Below are positions 19,834 to 28,210 of a stretch of DNA of 36,059 nt, piece by piece. The notes beneath the pieces are model-generated. The model was not told where the DNA came from. It ran no database searches and worked only from the letters and a program-made list of their open reading frames with translations. Numbering within the stretch: the stretch's first letter is position 1; each line of letters opens with the position of its first letter. The translations under genes were made by a program, and so were the position numbers. Source of the stretch: an uncultured Bacteroidota bacterium (GTDB lineage Bacteria > Bacteroidota > Bacteroidia > Bacteroidales > VadinHA17); the NCBI GenBank assembly GCA_937864815.1, contig CALMJY010000079.1, forward strand, positions 1 through 36,059. Direction: 5' to 3'.

Positions 19834-21990
19834 ATGAAAACATACCAGGCGGACCAGATTAAAAACATTGCCCTTCTCGGCAACTCGGGGTCAGGAAAGA
19901 CAACGCTTGCTGAAGCAATGCTTTTTAATGGTGGCGTTATCGAAAGAAGGGGAACTATTGAAGGAAAAAATACTGTTTCCGACTATCGGCCGATTGAACA
20001 TGAGAACGGAAACTCAATCTATTCAACAGTTCTCTACACCGAATTCCAGAATAAAAAGATTAACATCCTGGATACACCGGGTCTCGATGACTTCAGTGGT
20101 GGTGTTATTTCATCTCTCTTCGCTGCAGACTCTGCACTTATGACCATAAACGTTCAGAACGGTGTTGAAGTGGGAACTGAAATACATTTCAGACATTCTG
20201 AAAAGAATAATAAACCTCTCATTCTGGTCATAAACGGGCTGGATCATGAAAAGGCACATTTCGAGAAAGCAGTTGAAATGATGAAGGAGAGGCTGAGTAC
20301 AGATATTATACTACTGCAATATCCGGTTAATGAAGGAACCGGCTTCAACTCAATAATTGATGTCCTTAAAATGAAAATGCTCCGTTATTCAAAGGACGGA
20401 GGAAAGGCAGAAGTGGTTGAAATCCCTGCTGACCAGGCTGATAAGGCTGGTGAGATGCGCAGTGCCCTTATTGAGAAAGCTGCCGAGAGTGATGAATCAC
20501 TTATGGAGCTCTTCTTTGCAAATGATACACTTACTGAAGAAGAAATAAAGAAAGGCCTTGCAAAAGGAATCATCAAACGGGGTATTTTCCCAGTTCTGTG
20601 CTGTTCTTCCAAAAACAATATAGGGGTTGACCAGGTAATGGAATTCATTGTAAATGCTGCACCTTCAATTACAGATATGCCTGCAGTTAAAAACAATAAA
20701 GGTGCTGAAGTCAAACCAAATCCTGCCGGACCAGCATCTGTTTATGTTTTCAAATCAGCAATCGAGGAGCATATTGGTGAAATAAACTATTTCAGGATTC
20801 TCTCAGGAAAAATTACTGAAAACCTCGATGTTGTCAATACAAGCAACGGTGGTAAGGAAAGACTTTCCCAGCTTTATGTCTGTGCAGGTAAAAACAGGAC
20901 TAAAGTACCTGAACTTAATACCGGCGATATAGGTGCGTTTGTAAAACTCAAGAACACAAAAATGGGTCATACCCTGAATGCATCCGGTAATGACTGGAAA
21001 TATGAAGGTATTTTATTCCCTGAACCTAAATACCGAACTGCAATCAAAGCCCAGAGCGAAAGTGATGATGAAAAGCTTGGTGAAACACTCAACAAGATCC
21101 ACCTCGAAGATCCGACAATAATCATCGAGTATTCAAAAGAATTAAAACAGATCATCGTTCATGGACAGGGAGAATATCACCTTAACATAATGAAATGGCA
21201 TCTTGATAACATATACAAGATCCCGACAAATTTCTTCCCTCCGAAAATTCCTTACCGTGAGACAATAACCAAAACCGCACAGGCCGATTATCGGCATAAG
21301 AAGCAGTCGGGTGGTGCAGGTCAGTTTGGTGAAGTACATATGGTAATTGAACCTTTTGAGGAAGGTTCAAAAGAACTTTCAATGATAAAGATTGGAGGAA
21401 AAGAGCAGAAGATATCAGTCCGCGACAAGGAAGAGATAGCTCTGCCATGGGGAGGTAAACTTGTTTACTGTAACTGTATTGTTGGTGGTTCAATTGATGC
21501 CAGGTTCATGCCTGCAATTCTCAAGGGTATAATGGAAAAGATGGAGGTAGGTCCTCTTACCGGTTCATATGCACGCGACATAAGGGTTTATGTGTATGAT
21601 GGCAAGATGCACCCTGTTGACTCCAATGAAATTTCATTCCGTCTTGCAGGAAGAAATGCATTCAGCACAGCATTCAGGAATGCCGGTCCGAAAATCATGG
21701 AACCTGTTTATGATGTGGAAATTTTCGTACCATCTGACCGTATGGGTGATGTGATCAGCGACCTGCAGGGTAGACGCGGTATGGTTCTGGGAATGGCCAG
21801 TGAGAAAAGGTTCGAAGTGATAAAGGCCAAGGTTCCACTTGCTGAAATGAACAAGTACTCCACAGCACTCAGTTCAATAACCGGAGGACGTGCAATGTAC
21901 ACAATGAAATTTGCTGAATATTCCCAGGTTCCGGGCGATGTCCAGGATTCTGTTATCAAGGCTTACTCGGAGGAAGAGGAAGAGGAATAG
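19834..21990 (+). CDS. fusA2: EF-G paralogue (EF-G2) with altered GTPase site
   Basis: A full-length elongation factor G homologue (718 aa). It has a P-loop GNSGSGKTT (16-24), domain III/IV elements such as KKQSGGAGQFGEV, and the domain V end SITGGRAMYTMKFAEYSQVP followed by a poly-Glu tail. Three catalytic features differ from EF-G. The switch I ERGIT reads ENGNS (57-61). The DTPGH motif reads DTPGL (80-84), losing the catalytic His. NKxD reads NGLD (134-137). It is therefore likely to bind GTP weakly or not to hydrolyse it. From memory, an EF-G2 of Bacteroides thetaiotaomicron supports translocation without GTP hydrolysis and matters in starvation and gut colonisation; orthology here is inferred. 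It diverges from rpsL and converges on the NapH-like gene. Confidence 0.93.
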   Translation: MKTYQADQIKNIALLGNSGSGKTTLAEAMLFNGGVIERRGTIEGKNTVSDYRPIEHENGNSIYSTVLYTEFQNKKINILDTPGLDDFSGGVISSLFAADSALMTINVQNGVEVGTEIHFRHSEKNNKPLILVINGLDHEKAHFEKAVEMMKERLSTDIILLQYPVNEGTGFNSIIDVLKMKMLRYSKDGGKAEVVEIPADQADKAGEMRSALIEKAAESDESLMELFFANDTLTEEEIKKGLAKGIIKRGIFPVLCCSSKNNIGVDQVMEFIVNAAPSITDMPAVKNNKGAEVKPNPAGPASVYVFKSAIEEHIGEINYFRILSGKITENLDVVNTSNGGKERLSQLYVCAGKNRTKVPELNTGDIGAFVKLKNTKMGHTLNASGNDWKYEGILFPEPKYRTAIKAQSESDDEKLGETLNKIHLEDPTIIIEYSKELKQIIVHGQGEYHLNIMKWHLDNIYKIPTNFFPPKIPYRETITKTAQADYRHKKQSGGAGQFGEVHMVIEPFEEGSKELSMIKIGGKEQKISVRDKEEIALPWGGKLVYCNCIVGGSIDARFMPAILKGIMEKMEVGPLTGSYARDIRVYVYDGKMHPVDSNEISFRLAGRNAFSTAFRNAGPKIMEPVYDVEIFVPSDRMGDVISDLQGRRGMVLGMASEKRFEVIKAKVPLAEMNKYSTALSSITGGRAMYTMKFAEYSQVPGDVQDSVIKAYSEEEEEE

Positions 21991-22051
21991 AAAGAGTAAA
22001 TTTAATTGTGAGATACTCCGGTTAAATATGTATAGCAACTTCATGTATGTT

Positions 22052-22213
22052 GGGGAAGATTCCTCGCTATGCTCGGAATGACATACTATTCAGGGAGTTG
22101 ACAGGAAATGAAAGGGAGGTGCGCTGAGCGCACCTCCCTTTCATTTCCCCATTAATACTGCAAACTAACTGTCATTCCGAATCCCGCAAAAGCGGGATGA
22201 GGAATCTCCACCC
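22052..22213. repeat. Composite palindromic element, copy 1
   Basis: The outer arms are 22052-22082 (ending CGGAATGAC) and 22171-22213 (GTCATTCCGA...GAGGAATCTCC), in inverted orientation. Inside is a perfect 21-bp inverted repeat, arms 22104-22124 and 22128-22148 with a 3-base loop TGA. The inner and outer arms are separated by 21 and 22 bases. The right outer arm has its own stem-loop (TCCCGC-AAAA-GCGGGA). No T-run follows the inner hairpin, so it is not a typical terminator, but it lies between two convergent genes. The layout matches the element at 24445-24625. Confidence 0.8.
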
Positions 22214-22223
22214 TAATGGTTAT

Positions 22224-23486
22224 TCATTCAGCCACACCACTCTGCAGCTTAAACAACATTTCTTTCAAAGCCGCTTCGTCTATAAACCTTTCTCCATCAT
22301 ATAAGACTTTTACAGAATGTTTACCAACGTAGGTTGCCACGCCATATACACCTTCAATCTCCTTAAGCCGGTCTGAATACATAACCGATGTTCCGTAACA
22401 TTTAACATTATTCAAACCCTCCACTGTTACTGTCATCGCCTTTTCCAACTGAGCAGTATTGCCCCATTTAACATTTATTGTAGGCAGTTCAAATACAGAA
22501 CCTGCAACCAGACCCGAAATAATAAGGATTCCCAGGACAGTTCCGGGCAGCCACCTCACATTTCTTTTATTTATCTGAAGCGTATCTTTCTCAGGACATA
22601 CACAGAGGCAATCTCCGCAAAGGTTGCAGTCAATATGTGCTACCTTTTCCATGGCTGCAACATCTATCTCCTGGGGACAAGCTTTTGAACATGAACCACA
22701 GCCCGTACATGTTGTGGTACTCCTTGATATGTAAGTAAGCAAAGGTTTAACCTTCTTTATATGTACAATTTCAAGTATATATCCTGCACATATGAATGCC
22801 AGTAGAGGATAAATAAATGGTATCTCAATTCCTGTAAATGACAGTAATAAAAACAGTACCGCAATACCTGCAAACCACCAGAAGTATCTGAATATATTGG
22901 TCAAAGCTCCAAAGGGGCAGAGGTACCTGCACCAGAAAAATCTGAAAATAACCGATCCGGCAATAAGTATAATAATTGCTGCAAGGGCATACCAGAGGAC
23001 CACATCCGAACCAAAACCGGAAGCTACAGCATAATAGGGGTCGAATTTCCTGCAGAAGAGCTCACTGGATGTAAGTGTGAAATAGAATGTTATAAAAAGG
23101 AGCATATATTTGATGGCGCGTAATGAACTGTCAAAGGATTCACTGACATTTACCTTTGTTTTAAGTCTGTTTCCAAGCTTACCAAGCCATTCACTGAAAG
23201 TGCCAAGAGGGCAGATATATCCGCAGAAAAGTTTACTGAACAGCGCTGCTCCGGCAAAAAGCATTACTCCCATCATTATCTGCATGGTAGTCATCGAACA
23301 GGAAAGAGAATTCAGATTAAAAAAACTTCCCAGTGCCTGTAATCCACCAAAAGGACAATATGCTTCAAAGTCGGCAACATATGCCTTGTCGTACAGCAGC
23401 CGGAGTCCCATAAAAAATAATGCAGCAAAAACTGCAAGCTGATAAATAATCTTAAAATAGTTTGTTTGTTTCTCGGTGCCGGGCAT
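22224..23486 (-). CDS. NapH/NosR-like polyferredoxin membrane protein with degenerate HMA-like tail
   Basis: Inner-membrane iron-sulfur protein, 420 aa, probably carrying electrons between quinones or a membrane donor and an unknown partner. It has several predicted membrane segments (about 13-31, 68-86, 126-141, 163-182, 202-240, 314-332). It carries CPFGG (44-48) and two CxxxCP motifs, CGYICP (88-93) and CRYLCP (186-191), typical of the NapH/NosR/CcoG group. Two [4Fe-4S] ferredoxin motifs follow: CTGCGSCSKACP (260-271) and CNLCGDCLCVCP (287-298). After the last membrane segment, residues 350-415 resemble a heavy-metal-associated domain, but the CxxC metal site is missing and only C363 remains. 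No partner redox gene is adjacent. The exact role is unknown. Confidence 0.85.
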   Translation of the reverse strand: MPGTEKQTNYFKIIYQLAVFAALFFMGLRLLYDKAYVADFEAYCPFGGLQALGSFFNLNSLSCSMTTMQIMMGVMLFAGAALFSKLFCGYICPLGTFSEWLGKLGNRLKTKVNVSESFDSSLRAIKYMLLFITFYFTLTSSELFCRKFDPYYAVASGFGSDVVLWYALAAIIILIAGSVIFRFFWCRYLCPFGALTNIFRYFWWFAGIAVLFLLLSFTGIEIPFIYPLLAFICAGYILEIVHIKKVKPLLTYISRSTTTCTGCGSCSKACPQEIDVAAMEKVAHIDCNLCGDCLCVCPEKDTLQINKRNVRWLPGTVLGILIISGLVAGSVFELPTINVKWGNTAQLEKAMTVTVEGLNNVKCYGTSVMYSDRLKEIEGVYGVATYVGKHSVKVLYDGERFIDEAALKEMLFKLQSGVAE

Positions 23487-23638
23487 TATGTTTTGTTATT
23501 TCTTTAACAATAAGCGGTAAAAATATAAAAAAGGAAACAGTAATAAAATCTGATCAGCACCGACTCTCTTATAAACCTGCGGATACGACATCTTCAGTCG
23601 AAATCAAATTTTCAGGGTTTCAACATTTTGCAGCATTA

Positions 23639-23668
23639 TTTGTTATTATTAATAGGGATATAGATTGG
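23639..23668 (+). promoter_or_regulatory. Candidate promoter of the NADP oxidoreductase gene
   Basis: TTTG at 23639-23642, 18 bases, then TAGATTGG at 23661-23668 (7 of 8 with TAnnTTTG). It would give a short leader of about 14 bases before the ATG at 23689. Confidence 0.4.
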
Positions 23669-23688
23669 TGTAACCAAAACATTAAAAT

Positions 23689-24381
23689 ATGAAAATAGCA
23701 GTATTTGGAACAGGAAGCGTCGGACAGACAATTGCTTCAAAACTTGTAAGTCTGGGATATGATGTGATGATAGGAACCCGGGATGTAAAAGAGGCAAAAT
23801 CAAGGACTGCAGCTGACATGTACGGAAATCCGGGATTCGGTAAATGGCTTGAATCGAACAGCAAGGTAAAACTTGGAACTTTTAACGAAGCAGGATCATT
23901 TGGAGACCTTTTTATTAATGCCACTAGTGGCGGCAGCTCAGTGAAGGTATTTAAGTCAGTAAAATCAGATGATATGAAAAACAAAATTCTGATTGACATA
24001 GCCAATCCACTTGATTTCAGTAAAGGGATGCCTCCCTCTCTGATTCCTTCACTATCTAATACTCATTCCCTGGGTGAAGAAATTCAGAAAGAGTTTCCAG
24101 GGACAAAAGTTGTTAAAACATTAAATACCATGTGGTGCGGATTAATGGTTAATCCGGGAATGATCGGAGGAGGTGACCATGTTAATTACCTGTGCGGTAA
24201 CGATTCAGATGCGAAGGAAAAGGTTAAGGAAATACTGAGGAAGTTCGGCTGGAAGGATGAGAACCTGCTTGACCTGGGAGATATAACCAATTCAAGAGGT
24301 TCTGAGTCTGTCCTTCCGATCTGGCTCAGAGTGTGGGGAGCAACCGGAACCGGAGCCTTCAACTTTAAAATAGTTAAATAG
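23689..24381 (+). CDS. NADPH-dependent F420 reductase-fold oxidoreductase
   Basis: A 230-aa Rossmann protein of the family that includes NADP:F420 reductases and related dinucleotide-binding enzymes. The nucleotide motif GTGSVG (7-12) is at the very start. GTRD (29-32) follows the second strand, where an Arg usually favours NADPH. Other family-like segments are VVKTLNTMWCGLMVNPGM and NYLCGNDSDAKEKVKEIL. Bacteroidota are not known to make F420, and no F420 gene is in the window, so another substrate is more likely. It appears to be a single-gene unit between two gaps. Confidence 0.75.
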   Translation: MKIAVFGTGSVGQTIASKLVSLGYDVMIGTRDVKEAKSRTAADMYGNPGFGKWLESNSKVKLGTFNEAGSFGDLFINATSGGSSVKVFKSVKSDDMKNKILIDIANPLDFSKGMPPSLIPSLSNTHSLGEEIQKEFPGTKVVKTLNTMWCGLMVNPGMIGGGDHVNYLCGNDSDAKEKVKEILRKFGWKDENLLDLGDITNSRGSESVLPIWLRVWGATGTGAFNFKIVK

Positions 24382-24444
24382 GATTTATTTATATCTAAAA
24401 TATATGAGTATCGGCAATCATAAACAAATTTCCTGAAATGTTTT

Positions 24445-24625
24445 GGAGATTCCTCGCTAACGCTCGGAATGACAAGCTATTAGTGTGGAGAGAGGGGTGA
24501 AAAGCGGCGATTCGCCTTCATACTTTAAGAGTTTTATTGAATATTGCACGAATCGCTGCTTTTCACCCAAATAAACTCAAAAGAATCTGTCATTCCGATC
24601 CGCCGGTTGGCGGAGAGGAATCTCC
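24445..24625. repeat. Composite palindromic element, copy 2
   Basis: The left outer arm 24445-24473 (GGAGATTCCTC...CGGAATGAC) and right outer arm 24589-24625 (GTCATTCCGA...GAGGAATCTCC) are inverted, with 11 and 9 terminal bases identical. The inner inverted repeat has arms 24495-24514 and 24549-24568 (19 of 20 bases complementary) and a 34-base loop. Spacers between outer and inner arms are 21 and 20 bases. The inner sequence is unlike that of copy 1, although the plan and spacing are the same. Confidence 0.8.
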
Positions 24626-24680
24626 AGCCAAATATCACCAAATATTTTATGTTAATCATTCCCGACACTCATATTAAAAT

Positions 24681-24720
24681 AAAAGAGGCTATCTCAATTC
24701 AGTCAGAGACAGCCTCTTTT
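24681..24720. terminator. Bidirectional rho-independent terminator
   Basis: AAAAGAGGCTATCTC and GAGACAGCCTCTTTT form a 15-bp stem with one mismatch and a 10-base loop. T-rich sequence follows in both directions. It starts 5 bases past the stop codon of the minus-strand gene at 24725 and would end both convergent transcripts. Confidence 0.88.
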
Positions 24721-24724
24721 TATT

Positions 24725-25018
24725 CTATACTGTTTTCAGTACATCCCAGACGAAAGCCCTGATGCCTACTTCTTCATTAATGGCATCAATCTTTTTTATT
24801 GTATCAAGTACCTTGTCCACAAGCTCATCGTCTATAATGGTAAGGATACTTTTATTGATCTCAGGCCAGGTATGGGTACCCAGATGAGGTAATCCGGTTT
24901 TTGTACCTCTCCCCTGTACGTTTTCCCACAGCGAATATCCCCTGATACCAAGCTTTTCAAGCATATACTCCAGCTTTTCAGTATTTGCCTGATTATATAT
25001 TATCATTACTGCTTTCAT
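24725..25018 (-). CDS. PG0541-like, PII-fold transporter-associated protein
   Basis: A 97-aa protein starting at the ATG 25018 (MKAVMIIYNQANTEKLEYML); a TTG two codons upstream is less likely. The sequence (LGIRGYSLWENVQGRGTKTG, TIIDDELVDKVLDTIKKI, GIRAFVWDV) resembles the small GlnB/PII-like protein found after RND efflux genes in Bacteroidota, such as PG0541 of Porphyromonas gingivalis. Last gene of the efflux operon, 25 bp after the pump. It may sense a metabolite and adjust the pump, but this is inference. The classical PII nucleotide-binding T-loop is not evident. Confidence 0.75.
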   Translation of the reverse strand: MKAVMIIYNQANTEKLEYMLEKLGIRGYSLWENVQGRGTKTGLPHLGTHTWPEINKSILTIIDDELVDKVLDTIKKIDAINEEVGIRAFVWDVLKTV

Positions 25019-25043
25019 ATTCAAATAATTATACTAATTAATA

Positions 25044-28000
25044 CTAGTGCTTGTTATTCTCCCCATTCATGAAATCCATTTCTGAATAGACTGCCAGGTT
25101 CTTGTTTCGTTCCCCATGCTTTGCAAATATGGCATAAACTACAGGAACAAGTACCAGCGTAACAACTGTTGAGAAAATAAGTCCTCCGATAACAGATACA
25201 CCCATCGGACTCCAGAGTTCAGATCCTGATCCTTTGCTCATTGCCAGAGGGAACATACCGAGAATAGTTGTGGCTGATGTCATTATTACAGGTCTTAGCC
25301 TTGAACGTCCTGAAATAGATATGGCTTCATATAATTCATATCCCCTGTCCCGCATAAGGTTGATAAAGTCAACAAGAACAATTGCGTTCTTTACGACGAT
25401 ACCTATAAGCATTACTGCGCCAATAGCCGAAATCACACTAAGAGTGGTATTTGTCAGGAACAGTGCAAGTGCAACTCCCGAAAAAGCAAACGGAATTGAG
25501 AACATGATTATAAATGGCATTTTAAGAGATTCAAACTGTGATGCCATTATAAGATATACCAGTACAAGGCTGAGAAGAATTAGCATTGCTATATCCATGA
25601 ATGCTTCCATCTGCTCCTTAATGGCACCGGAAATCTGCACCATAACACCTGAAGGCATAATTGTCTCATCAATTATTTTCTGCACATCAATCTGAATATC
25701 TGTAAGTGAACGTTTATACGGTGTAAAGCTTACTCTTACAATACGTTCCTTACGTTTACGTTCGATACTTGGCGGAGACCAGTATTCTTTAATCTGGGCT
25801 ATTTCTCCCAGTCGTATGACCTGGCCCATCGGATTGGTAATGCCTATATTTTCAATTTCCGTAATTGTGCTTCTTGCATCTTTTTTCAGTCGTACTACAA
25901 CATCATATTCATCACCAAACTGCCGCAGACGGGTCGCCGTCATACCATCCACCCTGTTCTTTACAGCCATCGATGCCATCGCGGTATTCAAACCATTGGC
26001 ACTCATTTTATTCTGATCGAATATGATCTGAAGTTCCGGCTTTGATCTTGCACGGCTGATAGTCACATCCGTACATCCGGGAACTGCTTTGATTTTCCCG
26101 GAGAGCTCTTCAGCTACGAGGTTTGTCTCGGCAATATCGTACCCGTATACTTCAACATCAACCGCACTGCCTCCGAAACTACCCATATTATCGGATGTTG
26201 AGACCTTATATGTTACAATCTCTGACATTTTTGCCAAATCTGCCCTCATTTCATCCGCAAGTTCAAATACACTTTTCTTTCTTTCTTCTATGGGTACAAG
26301 ACTGAGGTTATAGGTTATTTTATGAGTACCCCCCGACTGGAAGATTGAAGCGAATCCACCCTGGTCATCAGCTCCGGAGGAAGTTGAAATTATACGGACT
26401 TCAGGGTATTTTTCCTTTATCAGCTTATCGATATTATCTGCAGTAATTACTGTCTGTTCCACTCTTGTACCTGTCTGCAATTCAACAGTAATCGACATTG
26501 TTGATTCATCAGCCTGTGGGAAGAATTCTGTTTTAATGACGGCGAATAATCCCATCGAGGTGACAAATATTATGAATGCCACTATTGATACAAATGTTTT
26601 ATGATGAAGGGCCCATCTGAGTGTTCTCTCATAATAATGGTCGAGCCAGTCGAGACCTTTCCTTATACTTCCGTCATAAGTCCAGAACGGAGCGTCTTTT
26701 TTAATAGGATACCATTTCAGCATAAGAGCACTCAGTGTTGGTGTGAGAGTGATAGCGGCAAACACTGAAGTAACGATAGTAATTGTAACTATCATACCAA
26801 GCTGCTTGAAAAGTACACCGGTAAGTCCTGTAACAAATGTAAGCGGGAAGAATACTGCAACAACCGTCATTGTAGTGACAATAACTGCAAGCCACACCTC
26901 GTTGGTAGCATAAATGGAAGCTTCCCTTGGCCGGCTCCCCCTTTCTATATGCTTTGTAATATTCTCGAGTACAACAATTGCGTCATCCACCACCATCCCT
27001 ATGGCGATAGAGAGAGAAGTAAGAGATATTATATTTATTGAGGCATCTGTAACAAACAGGTATATAAATGCCACAATAAGAGAAATTGGTATTGTGAGTA
27101 TTATTATGAATGTGGCACGCCAGCGTCCCAGGAAGAACAGGACGACCAGAATAACAAATATTGCCGCGTACATAAGAGTATCGGTAAGGTTGCTTATTGA
27201 TCCTTTGATGAAAGAGGCACTATCGAACAGTTTCTCTATTTTAACATCTTCAGGAAGATCCCTGATAAGAGTTTCAAGCATCTTGTCCACTTCTTCCGTA
27301 ACTTCTACCGTGTTCCCTCCCGACTGTTTCTGGACAAACATCGCCATACCCTTTTCGCCGTTGATTTTTGTATCGAGCTTCGATTCACGGATAGTGTCTC
27401 GTACCTCTGCCACATCTTTGAGATAGACATTGTTTCCGTTATAGCTGCTTATAACCAGATTCTTAACTACATCACTCTCGGGAAATTCTCCCTGGATACG
27501 CAGGGGATAATCTGTTTTTCCCATCTCAATATAACCGGCAGGCATGTTCATGTTTTCTGCACGCAACACATTGCCTATTTGTTCAATAGTGAGATTGTAA
27601 GCCTCCATCTTCTGAGGGTCGACATCGATATAAACCTTACGGCCAGGAACCCCTGCCAGCGCAACTGAACCTACACCTTCGATCCTGTTAAGGGGATTCA
27701 CAATCTTTTGATCAAGGATCTTCTCAAGACCTGCATAACTCTCCTTTGCTGTTACTGCATAGAAGACAATGGGCATGAAACTCGTGCTGAACTTGATAAT
27801 AGTAGGTTTTTCACAATCGTCAGGCAGAGCCCGTTCAACAAAGCTCAGTAAACTCCGGATGTCATTGGAGGCTTCGTCGAGATTGGTGCCATATTCAAAG
27901 TTCATGAATATTACTGAATTGGCATCACTCGAAGTAGATGTGATCTCCTTAAGATTACTGACAGAGTTAAGTGAGTTTTCCAGCAACCTGGTCACATTTG

Positions 28001-28181
28001 TTTCAATATCCGATGCGCTTGCACCAGGATAGGTAGTATAAACAACCACAAAAGGCAATTCCATCTCCGGATAAAGATCCACAGGCAATTGCTTAAGAGA
28101 ATAAAGTCCCATCACCATTAATCCCACAAAGATCAGAATGGTTGTTACAGGACGTTTTACGGATGAACTATATATACTCAT
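25044..28181 (-). CDS. RND multidrug efflux permease, HAE1 family
   Basis: Inner-membrane proton-driven pump, 1045 aa, of the AcrB type. It should form a tripartite complex with the two upstream-encoded proteins. Twelve membrane segments and two large periplasmic loops are expected. The proton-relay residues are present: D399 and D400 in GMVVDDAIVVLEN (segment 4), and K931 in GIVVKNAIVLVDF (segment 10). The N-terminus SSVKRPVTTILIFVGLMVMG and KQLPVDLYPEMELPFV are typical of HAE1. No heavy-metal (CusA-type) methionine motif stands out, so organic compounds are the likelier substrates. It starts 29 bp after the membrane-fusion gene. Confidence 0.95.
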   Translation of the reverse strand: MSIYSSSVKRPVTTILIFVGLMVMGLYSLKQLPVDLYPEMELPFVVVYTTYPGASASDIETNVTRLLENSLNSVSNLKEITSTSSDANSVIFMNFEYGTNLDEASNDIRSLLSFVERALPDDCEKPTIIKFSTSFMPIVFYAVTAKESYAGLEKILDQKIVNPLNRIEGVGSVALAGVPGRKVYIDVDPQKMEAYNLTIEQIGNVLRAENMNMPAGYIEMGKTDYPLRIQGEFPESDVVKNLVISSYNGNNVYLKDVAEVRDTIRESKLDTKINGEKGMAMFVQKQSGGNTVEVTEEVDKMLETLIRDLPEDVKIEKLFDSASFIKGSISNLTDTLMYAAIFVILVVLFFLGRWRATFIIILTIPISLIVAFIYLFVTDASINIISLTSLSIAIGMVVDDAIVVLENITKHIERGSRPREASIYATNEVWLAVIVTTMTVVAVFFPLTFVTGLTGVLFKQLGMIVTITIVTSVFAAITLTPTLSALMLKWYPIKKDAPFWTYDGSIRKGLDWLDHYYERTLRWALHHKTFVSIVAFIIFVTSMGLFAVIKTEFFPQADESTMSITVELQTGTRVEQTVITADNIDKLIKEKYPEVRIISTSSGADDQGGFASIFQSGGTHKITYNLSLVPIEERKKSVFELADEMRADLAKMSEIVTYKVSTSDNMGSFGGSAVDVEVYGYDIAETNLVAEELSGKIKAVPGCTDVTISRARSKPELQIIFDQNKMSANGLNTAMASMAVKNRVDGMTATRLRQFGDEYDVVVRLKKDARSTITEIENIGITNPMGQVIRLGEIAQIKEYWSPPSIERKRKERIVRVSFTPYKRSLTDIQIDVQKIIDETIMPSGVMVQISGAIKEQMEAFMDIAMLILLSLVLVYLIMASQFESLKMPFIIMFSIPFAFSGVALALFLTNTTLSVISAIGAVMLIGIVVKNAIVLVDFINLMRDRGYELYEAISISGRSRLRPVIMTSATTILGMFPLAMSKGSGSELWSPMGVSVIGGLIFSTVVTLVLVPVVYAIFAKHGERNKNLAVYSEMDFMNGENNKH

Positions 28182-28210
28182 AACAGTTCTTTTTATTTAA
28201 ATCACGACAA

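Larger units (their letters stand above)
24382..24724. other. Convergent intergenic gap with composite repeat and terminator
   Basis: No gene is visible. The gap contains composite palindromic element copy 2 (24445-24625) and a bidirectional terminator (24681-24720). Short open frames here fall inside the repeat and have no recognisable product. Confidence 0.7.

Noticed and set aside
22104-22148. 21-bp perfect hairpin as an ordinary terminator of fusA2
   Set aside because: No T-run follows in either direction, and it lies inside a composite repeat; a role in termination is possible but not shown.
26914-27426. Plus-strand open frame of 170 aa
   Set aside because: Antisense to the RND pump gene, with no family resemblance.
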